A stretch of 64,000 nucleotides of DNA, taken from Zeugodacus cucurbitae (taxonomy: Eukaryota; Arthropoda; Insecta; Diptera; Tephritidae). The position numbers were made by a program, and so were the translations under genes. How positions within the stretch are numbered: position 1 is the first letter of the stretch; every line of letters starts with the position of its first letter. The stretch lies in NCBI RefSeq assembly GCF_028554725.1, contig NC_071671.1, forward strand, positions 53,218,001 to 53,282,000, in the 5' to 3' direction. Positions 24,610 to 37,178 of the stretch are shown in pieces. The notes under the pieces are model-generated. The model was not told the origin of the DNA. It ran no database searches and was given only the letters and a program-made list of their open reading frames with translations.

Positions 24610-26185
24610 TCAGTTAAACTCAAATGTATAGGCTTTACTAGTAAAAATAATAAAATGCACATATAAATATTTACTATTAGCCTAAACTTCAATTCTGTTT
24701 TATAGTTAAAAAAATATTTTGAAATTTGTTAATTTTTTGTTTTTTATATCGTATACATTAATAATAACAAACCTGCATACTCAGAAATATTTTGCAATTT
24801 TGTAATCTTAAATTTTTTCGCAAAAGTTCATGCATATATAATTATTTGACTGAGGTTTTTCGGGTAAGGATTTGTTGTTTGTTACGCTAACATCAGCGTT
24901 GTTGATTGAACGCAATATTTTTTTCAACTCTTATTCAAATATAAAGTTGCAGTATATGCATAGTATACTACATATAATATATTAATATGACGGTGTGCCA
25001 TGACGTATGATGAACCTTTGTTGCCGTAGGTTAAGCTTAGTTAGTGAGCCATATTTACAAGACTTTGAGTATAAAGTTTGAATTAAGAAATGGAGCTTAA
25101 TGCGAAGGAGTTAATCCTTATTCCGAAGACCTCGTTCGAAATATTTCAAAACAGCTTTATTGTAAATTATTGAAAATTGCTATCAACCCGTATTGAAACC
25201 GTTTAAAAAATGAAAAGAAATAATTTAAGAGCTTTAAAAAATCCGACACATTTTAATTTTTATCTTCTCTTTGATAATGTGCTACCTTCCTTCTATTAAG
25301 AACGGTAGTTTCACTTGAACTCCCACGCCACCTTTCTCGCCCCAAATGCCGCACTCACATTGTCTAGCATTTTCCGTGCTTTATACCGGTTGATTGGCTT
25401 TTTTGCGTTGCTTACACGTTGCTTTGTTTACTTGACTTCCGTTCACCGCCTTAAGGACTTTGCCATTTCACAGAAAAATACGACAAATACATACATACAC
25501 ACATAGAGTACGCTCGAATAGCGGAAATATGACATGCCATACTATTAAAATATAGACAGCAATGTCAAATAGCTGTAGGAGAATATGTGATTATACATAT
25601 TCATACATCGCATATCAAAAATATATACATATATTTTCATTCGTATTAAAAATACGTTACATGAACCTGCAAACCGCCGCCATTCTCGTTGAGCTCCGAG
25701 CAACTCCCCGTTAGTCCTTTAGCAGTTGTTGTGTGGCAGCAAAACTTATGCTAACAATGTTTGCCAAAGCTAATGAATATGCCGAGCAGCAAGTCAGCTC
25801 CAAATAAAGACATTATTGCACAGCTTGAGGTATTGAGTCAAAGGCAATGTGCAAAAGCTTTGTTATGGCAGTCCTTTGAGGGCGGGCAAGGTCGCGTCGC
25901 CGAATTTAGCGAAACCGCGAATAGTTCATAGACGATTTAACTTTATTAATTCAGTCGGTAAACTCATTCGCCTAGCAAATATTGGTGGGTTTAGAAATTC
26001 GCGGCTTTTAGTTTTATTTCATAAGCTTCGTTCACTTACTAATTAATAGAGTGCCTAGAGTACCTATGTGTGGATAGGTGTATCACAGATTAAGTAAATA
26101 AAGTTCGATGGTGTAATCGAACAGGATTAGAAGATTGGGATGAATTGTATCAGCATTTTGAGAATGAAAAGTTATGGGCTGCCAA
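24610..26185. other. noncoding sequence with a GC-richer patch
   Basis: AT-rich to 25300. The patch at 25310-25520 and 25665-26045 is less AT-rich with short open frames and no splice evidence. No function assigned. Confidence 0.35.
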
Positions 26186-26189
26186 GAAA

Positions 26190-26930
26190 TAATTGTAAAA
26201 AGCTCACTGATGTAAACCCGTTTTATAAAAACGTTTCCTATACACATTTAATTTATTTATAAGATATTATATATTTGAAATGATAAAATTATAAAAATCA
26301 CGAACTGGTAGTGAATAGCTCAGAAAGCTTTTAAAAAGCTCACAATACTATATATGTAAAATGGTATGCATTCAGATTTAATTTTTTCATTATAAATGAG
26401 ACATACAAATTGTGAAATATTTGTGAAAAGCTCAGGAAGCTTTTAAAAAGCTCACATAGACGTTTTCCGTATATATTAAATATTTTTTATGAGAGAAGAA
26501 ACGTCTGAACTAATATATAAATAATATGAAATGTTATTGAAAAGTTTAGAAAGCTCACAAAGACGTTTACATGAAATGTTCTGCATACACAGCTAGCAAT
26601 ATTTCATTAGAAATATGTTTTATTAAAATTACGAAATGTTTGTGAAAAGCTTAGAAAGCTCATAAAAAGTTCTAAAATCGTTTAAATGAAAACGTTCTTC
26701 ATACGGTGCTAGTTTAATTTCGTAAGAAATTTTAGAAATGTTATTTAAAAATTACGAACTGTTAGGAAAAGCTTGGAAAGCTCTTATAAAGCTTACATAT
26801 ACATTAATATTTAAACTTTTACTAAAATAATTACAGTTTTTTATTAGAAATGAAATACCTGAATTGATATATAAAAAAGCTAATTATTGAAAAGCTCAGA
26901 AAGTTTTCATTAAGCTTGCTATTGTCTTTT
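26190..26930 (+). repeat. degenerate satellite-like tandem array, period about 100-120 bp
   Basis: A block GAAAAGCTCAGAAAGCTT.TAAAAAGCTCACA recurs at about 26318, 26426, 26540, 26644, 26762 and 26884. Each is followed by ACGTTT..ATGAAA and an AT-rich half with ATTACGAA. At least six diverged units and a partial one at 26195. Confidence 0.65.
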
Positions 26931-27329
26931 GAATATTATACCGATTAAACAAAATAAAATCCGAGAAAATATTTACGTGCGAAGAATTTCGCCTTTTAAA
27001 GCAAATATATACAATTTGTAAATATATCTAAAAAATCTGGTCGATTGGACCAAAGCAGATATCGTTCCGCCTTCATATCTGCCATCCTTCCGGGCCTCAC
27101 CAAATTTCAGATTACTGAAAATTTCACCTCGAGTTATTGAAAATTCCTGCCGCATGCTGCATAAATGCTACAGTGCCCCTATGTGCTGTGTTGTGATCTC
27201 TCGTGCTCCCCTCCACCCACTCACCCAGCTTTATCTGGCATACCGCATACCAACCTCTTGCTGCATTGCAATGCGCTGAACATCATATTATACACTTATA
27301 CAAGCATGCTTAACACATAACGGCCGAAA
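26931..27329. other. noncoding spacer
   Basis: A GC-richer patch at 27040-27260 without a recognised gene. Confidence 0.35.
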
Positions 27330-27424
27330 ATGTTGGCAACATTTTTGGAAGACCAACAGCACAGGACGAACTCGAAAAGCAAAAAAGTTGAGGTCACTCA
27401 CGAGAAAGGAAACAAATCAAAAAG
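27330..27424 (+). other. candidate short first coding exon
   Basis: ATG at 27330 (context GAAAATG) opens 31 codons of a charged peptide (starts MLATFLEDQQHRTN, rich in Lys) that reaches AAAAG|GTGAGC, a good donor, in phase 2. Without splicing it would stop at the TGA inside the donor. No homology recognised and no partner exon identified. Confidence 0.22.
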
Positions 27425-27826
27425 GTGAGCGCATGTAGCTATCCACGGGGGCGTATGAGTAGCTGAGCTGGACTGTTGAGAGCCGTTAGGGATAATAATG
27501 TTGCAGTTACTTGCAAAATGACGAAAAACGGCAAGATGAACTGCAATGGGATGAAAATGTACCGAAATGTGAAGAAAAGTGAATTGAAATGGAAGAAAGT
27601 GGCATGCAATGCAACGCTGCTGGTACATCCCGTTATGACTGGTTTGTGCAGTAAATTTGCTGAATTGAAGCGTGCGCCGAAATTCAATGTAAATGGTACA
27701 GTTTGAAAGACTAAATAAAGTGCAACGGCTATTGCAGATTTTGTTAAGTGCTGTAGAAATTACTGAAACTTTGTAGATTGCTGTGGGAACATAGTGGGGG
27801 GGAATAAACGCTCTGCTGGTCGAAAT

Positions 27827-28145
27827 GAAAGCTTTGCGCATGAAAATGAAAGCTTAGTGGATGGGAATGAAAGCTTTGTGCAAGAAAATGAAAGCTTATG
27901 GATAAGAATGAAAACTTTATCATCAGCAATTAATTTTGTGTATGGGAATTATTATTTTATGGATGTGAATGAAAGCTCCTTTAAGGAAAATGAAAGCTTT
28001 ATGGATAAATATAAAAGTTTTTCTGATAAATGAAAGCTCAATAAATAAAAGCCCTATGGATAGTAATGAAAGCTCTTCTAGTGGAAATGAGTGCTCTGTG
28101 GATGGGAATAAAAGCTTCATGGCGGAAATGAAAGCTTCGTGGAAA
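27827..28145 (+). repeat. 21-bp minisatellite
   Basis: Units like GCTTTGTGGATGGGAATGAAA repeat every 21 bp at the start, degenerating towards 28145. Translated they give a 7-residue NES(F/L)xxx periodicity on the plus strand, an artefact of the period rather than evidence for a protein. Confidence 0.75.
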
Positions 28146-28149
28146 CAAG

Positions 28150-31100
28150 GTTTTTATGAACGGAAATTAAAAAATGTATAGGGTGCAAAAAAGTTCTCTG
28201 TTTTAAGCACGACCCATGGGATTGCTGTACTTATATATAGAGAGCTCCTAAAAACCCTTCTTATTGTATATAATTGAAGCTGTCGTTTTAAAAAGGTGTC
28301 TGCTGAAGAGGTTTCACGATATGAAGTATTAAATTACTATGCCGTCTTTAGCTCAGATGGTTCACCGACTTTCATTTCAATAGGTTCTTTGACGAATGCC
28401 ACCAAATTAGATAAGTACCACGGTTTGACAAAGGACATCCGATAACTTTTCGCTACTTGATTACAACTCTGCTTTGTACCAGAACTTGTAACAGTGGGTA
28501 TTTGGGAGATGTCTTCTCCCTCCCTTTATAAAAATGTTAACCATATTTGCTGTAAGTTATATGTAAATAAAACAAATACACAAGAGACAAAAATGCCGGC
28601 ATACCACAAAATGTGGCACAAAGCTGAAATGTGTTGTGTTGTGGTGCTTTAGCTACAACCAAATCTTTTTTCCAGCATACAAACGTTACAGGCTAGAGAT
28701 CTAGTGCCGGGAGGGGAGAGTGTTGCTAAAGTAAAAATCTCAAATATTTATAAAAGCAATGAATACGAGTATGCATAACCGCACACACCGCCCGAACACA
28801 GAGCACGACTTACGAGCGCCCGCATATATGACAAAATCAACTGCACTGTCATTACTCAACGCAACTCAGCTCAGCTCATCACCACTAGTCAACCAAGTCC
28901 AACTCAGTACAATTTACATAAGTTGTTGACTCAGCCTCGGCGCTAAACTTTGTCGGTTCACAGGCGTTGTAAGCACAGCTAAGCTGCGTTGCCATCAAAG
29001 GCGCATTCCAAAGTACATAGCACTTCCCATGGCAAAAACAAAGTAAATACCAAAAAACAAAAAGCACAAAACAAAATAGCATGAAAAATAAAATATTTGC
29101 TGACAAAAACAACAAGCGAAATGGTTGGGCAACAAGAAGAAGCCACATGAAATACGCAAAATAGCTGTCATTTGAATTATCTCGGCAGTAAAAATTCTCA
29201 ACATAAAAACAACAATACAAACATTTTTAGTATATGTAATAGAGTTTTAACTGTCGCTAGAGTTGCCAGATGACGTACTAGAGGAATTTATTTTGGCAGG
29301 AGCAGGGACTTGGTCATGGAAAGACGTTCCCACGGTAGTTGGGGCTATATCGGCTTCATAATGTCAAATCTCCGAAGATCCGTTAGCCTGTACTACCAGT
29401 TTCAGTCGTTATATTTGTGCTCCTTGAGTCTGTAACAAGACATAGAAGACTTGATCTCTCAAAACGGTAAATCTCCGATGGTGGAATTGTAAATCCAATT
29501 AGTGAAGCCCGTTATTCTAGTCTCCGTCATTATGTATATTGAATTTAAATGACTTTCTCAAGGCCCGAAGCGTACTTATTGGATATGTCTTGTTTTGTAG
29601 AAAAAGATCTAATTCCATGTCCAAGTCCGTATAGAAAATTCGTAAAAGGACCGTTTCGAAAAGTCCTAGCCTGAACATAGCCCAGGATTGGTATTTAGTA
29701 ACTTGTCCTACTAGCTGATGTTAGCAATTCAAAATTATCTTTATATTCGACGAAATCCCTGAAGTTGAGGTATCTTGTCGTTTCTAATGAATCTGAAAAT
29801 ATTTAGGAAAATAGGAAATATGCAGAGACGGGCCTGGGAGGAAAGAGATTTCCTATAGATCGTAGAAGAATTACCTCTGAAACATTCTGATCTACAAAAC
29901 TGAGGAGTTACTCTGGCTCTTAAACGACTAATCAAGTAGTAAAAGATTAAGTTTACTAAGGAAACTATTTACAGCTGGCAACTCAGTTTATTAGAACAGC
30001 TCATACTGCCAGCAAGTTGTCATAAGAATAGACAAAGAGCAGAGGAAAGACGCGACACATGTGCTGCAGCATATTAAAGTAACAATATTTCGTCTATTAT
30101 CGTTTGTTTGTCTTTGCTCGTACGCTGCAGTCGCTGTACATTCTCTTGTGGAAATATGTTTTTGATGAAGAAATTTTTGCTCTTCGGACCATAAGTTTCG
30201 TTATGCTTGATGGACGATCGCTTACAGTCATTCAAGCGGTCGCTATTAGAGTTGTCAACATACATATGAAGTGCTGTGGTTCGAAGGGACAAACAACCAA
30301 GCACATGGACTGTATGTGTCTTCAGCGGAATGTAAAATGCAGTTATGTTTATGAGGAAGTGTAAAGTAAGTTGTCGCATTTAAAACATATGTAATGGCAT
30401 TTAAATAATTTTAAATTATTTGTGATTTTGTTGTCATAGTCGAGTGATTGACTTGGTTGTCAGTGAAGTCAGAGGCCTGATTTTATGAAAAATTCCGTTG
30501 ATAGTTTAAAGATTGGCTCTCTGGCTCTGTCTCTCTGGCTCTGTAAATAGGATTACAGACTAGTTTTAGAGAATATCTTTATTATCGTTACATTTCTGAA
30601 GATATTTCCCATTTTTTTGATAACGGAATATAATATCGGAAATTCTCTCGGGAGAAACCTTACCTTCTAAAAGCGACTTGACATAGCGGCTCTAATAGAA
30701 TCCATCTATTATAGGTTAAATCACCTGACGAGAAGAAGCATGGAGCCGTATCCGTATCTCTCGTCGCGGTAGAAGGAATCCAAATGGGTTCGTATTGCAA
30801 TATCTCAACCTCAAATGACGTACATTAATGAGTTCCTTCCTTTAGGATTTCTAGAAATTTATCTGACTTCTCTTATTGTGTAGGAATGATTCCAATAGAT
30901 TTGTAAAGACATATCTCACACCCTTTATATGAAGCTGGTATACTCAGTCAGTCAGTACAAGTGATTTATGGTAAACGAGTGGTTTTAATTTCTCACGAAC
31001 CGGCCTCTTGATAAGATTGATAACAATATATCCTACACACATAAATTTGTCGTTAGACTGGATTTAGAATTCTTTCTCTCTCAATCCGGGTTTGGTGTTA

Positions 31101-31320
31101 TCCACTTCATACTCCGCGTTTTGAAGAGATGTGGGGATTGAGAATATTTTTTAAGCTTAATGAATATTTTTTAAGCTTAAAGGCACGTCCTCCAACCATT
31201 TTCGGAGGTTTTACACACACTTTAATAAGTGATGGTAGTGAGGTTCTTAAGATATATATATATATTAGTATTGTCATTAGAGTGATATTTGATAATTAAG
31301 GGACATACCGCTAGAAGCTA
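28150..31320. other. long noncoding stretch
   Basis: No gene with support. A GC-richer patch at 28680-29060 has CAACTCAG/CTCAGCTC words. 29240-29940 is less AT-rich with no recognisable protein homology. A 20-bp tandem duplication containing TATTTTTTAAGCTTAA lies at 31141-31180. Confidence 0.4.
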
Positions 31321-31323
31321 AAA

Positions 31324-31431
31324 GAGGTTCTAAAGACGTTAGAGGAAGATACAAGGAAAAGGATCTAGGAATCCCGAGAGGTTCTCAAGGCGTTAGAGGA
31401 AGATGAAAGGAAAAGGATCTACGAATACCGA
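31324..31431 (+). repeat. 54-bp tandem duplication
   Basis: GAGGTTCT.AA(A/G)(A/G)CGTTAGAGG and its continuation occur at 31324 and 31378, with a few substitutions between units. Confidence 0.75.
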
Positions 31432-33115
31432 GATATCTGTCAGACCAGAATGAATTCTTAAAAAAAGAAGTACCGGAAATACATACATATGTGTATATCA
31501 TTCTATCCAGTATACCAAAGAGATCTATATTAATCTTTACAGAACCACAATCTTCAGATCAGACTTTGATCTTAGATCTTAGGCCATACATGAAAAGTAA
31601 AAGCAATACCTTTTTATTTGGAAGTTTTCGACCGAATCTTCGAAAGACCGTTATTGTTTTCGCTGAGCTAAATTTAAGTATTGACATAAAACCGTTAATC
31701 GCAGTTTAACGAGAACACAAAAACCAAGGATGAAAAGAATACGACTTCTTATTGCTTCCAAATATATCCTTAAGAAGTTGCAAGCAAAGTATAAAATGAC
31801 AAAAGCTCAACTGCAAACAGCAATAATAAAGTCCACAATTGGAAGGCGAAAGTTAACTGTAAAACAATAGCGAGCGAAAGGAAATCCTAATTCGCCAAGA
31901 TCAACAAACAAAGCGACCAAAGAAGGAAGTATACACTAAAAACTACTAAAAAGAAACGACAAAGTCAGAACAGTAAACAGAATGCGGGGTCTTTTAAGAG
32001 AAACAAAAGGTGCCGCTGGAGCGAGCTGGAACTGGACGAAAAGTTGCAGCGGAAAGCTGGCCAAGCGCTAAGTGGCTCAATTTACACCAGTGGGACCGTT
32101 AAGTGAGGGCTACCGTTGCAAGATAACTGCGATTCAACACTGCAAAGGCGTATTGCAGTGACATTTGTTGTTGTATATATGTGTTGTAGGGGAGTCCACA
32201 AGCGCAGTGCTAAGTAACTGAAGCTGTCAATGCAGTTGTCAATGTTTTCCTAGAATATGTTTTTATTGTTGTTTTCGACTTCTTTGCTGTTTTCCCAACG
32301 CATGGAATTCATTAATTGCAAAAGTTTTACAAAACAGAGGCAACAACAAAAAAAGAGCGAAGAATAAAAAAAGAGAAAGAATTAAAAAAAAATACAACAA
32401 CAAGTGAAAACAACAAAGGATTACAATGACTCGTGCCACAGCGTGTCGGCCCTTCCCCACGCCGACTGCAGGTACCCAGCAGTGGGAATTCAAAATGAAC
32501 GCTGACAAAGTGGAAGTCAGCAGTAGTAATTGTGCGCCGTCATGTACGGAGCGTCTTAGTAAATGGCAGTGCAAGATCTTAGCAGGCGGCAGAAAGCAGA
32601 AAAATATGGTAAGATGGCTTAACTCAGTCTCGCTTGCCATTTTTTTATGACGATAGACATTTTTTTAACTGATGTGTAGAATTGGCGTTCAATTACCTTA
32701 AACAAATCAAAAACAAATGCAATTCTTTGGCAATTAGCTTCTGTATATTGCTGTAATTTATGTAAACAATGAGAAAGTAGAGAAAGTGTAAGATGTGAGT
32801 AATAACTACATAGAGGAATCACTTTGTTATAAATTTTTGAAAATCTCTCTAGCCAGAATTAAAGACAGAGGCTCACATAATATGCTTATATGAGGAAAGC
32901 ACTTAAAAATAGCATCAATCTGTGAATTCCCTACCCCAAAGTATAGTTTAGAGTGATTTAGATGTGCCAAATTAGCCGAACACTTTCACCTGAGATTATC
33001 ACTGAATCCTTCACAGTCTATGCAGTTTATATATTATATAAGATTAACAGAATTTTATTCCATCTGTTATCTCATAAAAATTATTCAAAATAATATGTTA
33101 TATAGAAAGTACAAT
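31432..33115. other. noncoding surroundings of the candidate exon at 32426-32608
   Basis: Apart from that exon no gene is supported. 31440-32160 is purine-rich on the plus strand. Confidence 0.35.
32426..32608 (+). CDS. candidate first coding exon of an unidentified plus-strand gene
   Basis: ATG at 32426 (context TTACAATG) opens 61 codons ending exactly at AATATG|GTAAGA, a near-consensus donor, in phase 0. A second in-frame ATG lies at codon 24 (AAAATGAACGC). Codons favour C/G at third positions (GCC, TTC, CCC, ACG, GTG, GTC, ATC), unlike the surrounding AT-rich DNA. The upstream stretch (32330-32420) is A-rich with CAACAACAA, like a fly leader. The peptide includes APSCTERLSKWQCKILAGG and a basic end RKQKN; no family is recognised and no signal peptide is evident. 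The next exon is not proven. The 23-nt microexon at 38861 would continue in an open frame (LKRSMSY). This could also be an isolated small ORF. Confidence 0.4.
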
Positions 33116-33119
33116 CTTC

Positions 33120-33600
33120 TACAAGAGTGTACAGCTGCTGGCGTATGCCGATGACATTGATATCATCGGAAGCAACAACCGCGCCGTTAGTTCTGCTTTT
33201 TCCCACCTGGATAAGGAAGCGAAGCGAATGGGTCTGGAGGTGAATGAGGACAAGACGAAATATCTCCTGTCATGAAGCAAACAGTCGGCGCATTCGCGTC
33301 TTGGCTCCCACGTCACTGTTGACAGTCATAAAAGATAGCGGCTACGCTGGCTAGGTCATGTTGTACGGATGGAAGAAAACACTCCAGCTCTGAAAGTATT
33401 CGATGCAGTACCCGCTGGAGGAAGCCGCGGAAGAGGACGACCTCCACTCCGGTGGAAAGACCAAGTGCAAAGAGACCTGGCTTCACTTAGTGTTTCCAGT
33501 TGGCGCCACAATGCAACAAGGAGGAACGAGTACCGCGCTCTGGTGGATTCGGCTATTATCGCTTGAAACGGTTTCTACGCCAAATAAATATATATATAAT
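33120..33600 (+). pseudogene. deleted non-LTR retrotransposon reverse transcriptase fragment
   Basis: Plus-strand frames read VQLLAYADDIDIIG (the catalytic Y.DD box), AFSHLDKEAKRMGLEVNEDK and TKYLLS. After a stop and a deletion they continue with RLRWLGHVVRMEE, GGSRGRGRPPLRWKDQ and WR..A..R, the usual C-terminal end of this LINE group. About 100 codons between the two parts are missing. A short AT microsatellite tail follows near 33586. Clade not assigned. Confidence 0.75.
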
Positions 33601-33924
33601 ATGTTGACTATTTAAGACTTCTACAAAGCTAGAAAAGGTAATGGATTAGTACAAGACAACTGATCGAAGAGGAGTTTGTTTAAAATTTGGGACTATGTGA
33701 GATATTCGATGGTTCAACCTGAAGCTCTATATAACCGTATATACTTTTTTATGATACTTTATTTTTAAATCCAATACTGTTCCACTAGTAAGATGTATCT
33801 CTTCTTCTGTATTTTTATCATTGGATAGTAGTTGTCTTTTATTTATCGGGGTTAGAGAACAAAAATAAAAAAATGAAGATAGATGAAGATAGAACCTGTT
33901 CAGAGTTTAAAGACTCATCACATT

Positions 33925-34790
33925 TTATACTCTCGCAATTTACAGATGTAATTTTATTAAGATACCCACATATATGAGGGCTGAGGTAATTCCTGAGCCG
34001 ATATCACTCATTTTAACCATCAAGATACAATATATAAGAGACTATACGCTCATTTAATTTGGCTAAAATATTACACATATGTATTAACAGATATATGCTG
34101 AATAAAGCCCATAATTAGGTATATGGGAGCTAGGGAAATTATGCCGGGATTTTAACCATTTATGGTATATTAGAAGAAGGAGATTCCCACTGAATTACAT
34201 TAAAATATCTGAGAGATTAGGCATTGACTTCTTCATATTCAGTATCTTGTCCTTGAAATGTTGTAGTCCGATCTCGACATTTTTTCCACAAGTGATGTCA
34301 CTGCTTAAATGCAGTATTTGTGTAAAGTTTTATTTCGTTATCATTATTAGTTCCTAATTTTTAAAATATAAAGTGAACGAGTCAGATGGCATTAAAAATT
34401 TAGTTGTATGGAGAGTAGGCGTGATTGTGAACCGGTTCCATATTCCGTCCGTGTTATCAGGGTATTAAGAAAATATTATGTGCCAAATTTCATTGAGATT
34501 GGTCAAGTAGTTTCTGAGATATGGTTTTTGACCTATGAGTTGACGACTCCCCGCCCATTTTCCATTAAAAAAACGAGTGCAGCTTCCTTCTGCCAATTTT
34601 TTGTACAATTTACGTAAAGGAATGAAGGGAAACTTTGGTTCATATAGCTTTATTGGCTTCCAAGATGTATACAAAAAACCTATTTGAGGCCGGTGCCACG
34701 CCCACTTAAAAAACTAAAAAAATAAAATCCAAATATGCCCCTCCCTATGGTGATCCTTTATTTGATTGTGATTTTCATAGCTTCATTTAT
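33925..34790 (-). repeat. TATACTCTCGC-family repeat, diverged subfamily, truncated
   Basis: The inverse orientation starts at TTATACTCTCGCAATT and includes words shared with the other copies. These include the AGTGATGTCACTGC.TAAATGCAGTATTTGTGTAAAG segment (in parts), GAGATATGGTTTTTGACC, CCGCCCATTTTCC, TGCAGCTTCCTTCTGCC and CCACGCCCACTT. It lacks the GTCY half and the opening hairpin. Confidence 0.72.
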
Positions 34791-34858
34791 GGCTATTATT
34801 TAACTTATATTTTATGCTTCAACAAGATTCGCATTCTGAATTTTCTGTTAAATACATT

Positions 34859-34974
34859 TTTTATTTGATTTCAATCTTAATCGAGACACGCACCTATTAA
34901 TGCTCATTAAGCTGTCTTTTATTTGATTTCGATCTTAGTCGAGTCACGCACCTATTAATGCTCATTAAGCTAGA
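34859..34974 (+). repeat. 58-bp tandem duplication
   Basis: Two adjacent units (34859 and 34917) share TTTTATTTGATTTC.ATCTTA and CACGCACCTATTAATGCTC with few mismatches. A recent local duplication. Confidence 0.85.
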
Positions 34975-37059
34975 CAGACAATGGCAAACGAATCTCAGAG
35001 CAATTTTTTATTTAAACGGAAACTTAAATATCTGAGAAGAGGAAATCAATTAACAATTTTGATTTAAAATAGTGTCTTTATGTTTTGTTCTAGTTTCTCA
35101 TATGTTTTAAATAATTTTCTATGCATCAGGGACTGACTTTTAAATTTTGTATAAATAAACGCATTTTTCCTAAGCACTTTATCAAATGTTGCCCATACCA
35201 CCCGGCGTTCGCCATTGCCTTCATTAGCTATGCAACTGACACTTTAACGGGGTCAACTGTCAACAGCAGATGAACGTACGCGATTCTTTAGAAGTTCTAT
35301 TTCGCAATTATTTTTTTATTTAGGTAAATGCTGATAATTTTTTGTTAAGTTATTTATTATTTTCCTTATTAAATTCTAATTGTGTAAGAGTGACCTGTAT
35401 CAATTGTTATGTCTAGGTAAAAGGTGTGATTTATAATTCTATAGCTTTAGGTGTTCTATATTGATTTCTTTTCTGTCTTGTTGTTCAATTTTTTTTTTCG
35501 TTTTTCGTTTTTCTTCGATTTTTTCATTAGTCATTTGTGATCGTTTTTGTATGGCGTTTCTTCACACCGTATCAATTTCATTTTTAGACACAGGTGTACT
35601 TTGATTTTTTCTTCTTTTCTTTGGCTTTTTTGTTTATTTTTTCTTTCACATTTGTTTATTATAACATTCAATATTCTTTGGCTCTTGTCTTCGCTTTGTC
35701 TTCGATTCATTTTGCACCTACATTATTATGCTGTCAGTCAATTTTGCGCCTGTGACTGCCAAATTCTGCCTAATGACCTTACAATCTCATAATAAATTCA
35801 CACAAACAGTTGCATTGACAGAACGAAGAATATATTTGACGAAAATAAAATGAAATTACACGATTTTCATGCAAAGAGGAAATCACAAAATAATAGTGTT
35901 TACATGTTGGTGAGTCATCCAAATGAAAGAAAGAGAACTTAGTTTTTAAAACTCCTGCAAAATCATTGATTTTGTTGTTATTATTTATAACTGCTAAATA
36001 AACATTTACGGCTGATCAAAGACTAAGAAACTAGCATTTATCTATCATAAACATTTTAAAAATAAATTGTAATTTTGAACTATATTTTTAATTAAAATAA
36101 ATTTGAAATCCTCCATTTAGTATCTGTGCAGCTATTTCCCACGAAACACTAGCGATTCCTTGAACCTCAACTCATTGAATTTCATTGAAAATTCAACATT
36201 AATTATAATAAATAGCAGAGAAGACCCAGTTTGATTAAAATCAGCGTGAGCCACAATATCTGACCTTAAAGAACAGAAGCAAAAAAGTCGAAAAAATAGC
36301 AAACCAAACTCAGCGCAGATATCAAATTTCAAACACTGATTGAATAACAACAAAGCAAGTCAGGCAGATGGTACAAAAATATGAAAGCTTTGTTGATACG
36401 TAATATGGAAGAAGTCTCAACTTGCAACAGCGGCGGACGAAAGAAGAGATAAAAAGCGTACACTGTAGGTTAAATTACTATAGACTGTGTAACAAAAAAA
36501 AAAAGATAGATGTGAAAGGTGGAGTTGAGACCAAATATGTGTGAAATTTTAGGTATAGTAAAGAAGGTGAAGATGGTACACTCGGAAATATTTTTAATTG
36601 AGTTATAAATTATACACAGAACTTTTTAGTTTCTCGATCTGCTTAAAAACAAGAAGCGATCTTACCAGTCGTCGAAAAATATATGTATCAAGAAAATTAC
36701 CTGTTAATATCACTTAGTTGGACTACTTTTGTGAAAGAACGTCAAATCAAAAGTCTATGATCAGACTGAAATTTATAGCATACATTTAGGAGGAATTAGT
36801 TATCTCAGTGCTTTATCAAAAATGATTATATCTCCGTTAACCTTGAGTCGATTTTTAAAATATCCAACTCATGAAAAGCAATTTAAATAACGTTTTGATT
36901 AGGAATATTCTTCTACAGCACTAGAGAACAAAGTTTAGTTTTAAAATGACGCTAAAAGCAAAAAAAATTCATTCGATTTTGTAGTAGAAAAAAATTGTAT
37001 CTAAATTGGTTTGGGAATTATTTCTTTAGTTCTTACTCAATTAGTGCACATATGGCTTA
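34975..37059. other. AT-rich noncoding sequence
   Basis: T-rich stretch at 35320-35700; no gene or repeat ends recognised. Confidence 0.4.
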
Positions 37060-37178
37060 TAGCGTTTTCACACAGCCAAATTAATTGATCAATTAAAATT
37101 TTGTATCGTAAATCGATCAGCGTTTTAATCGAGCAGAGGCCAGTTAATTGATCAATTAGCTCTTGTGTGAAAAGGCTA
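37060..37178. mobile_element. short hairpin MITE (119 bp), family C copy 1
   Basis: Ends TAGCGTTTTCACACAGCC and (inward) TAGCCTTTTCACACAAGAG, both followed by AATTGATCAATTA. The segment CGTTTTAATCGAGCAGAGG matches, in inverse, CCTCTGCTCGATTAAAACG in the longer copy at 47343-47710. Confidence 0.65.

Noticed and set aside
27794..28033. 79-codon ORF with NESF repeats
   Set aside because: It is the translation of a 21-bp minisatellite and ends with it; no flanking coding signal.
28340..28405. tRNA-like A-box TTAGCTCAGATGG
   Set aside because: No matching acceptor stem and no GGTTCGA-type B-box at the right spacing, so neither a tRNA nor a confident tRNA-derived SINE.
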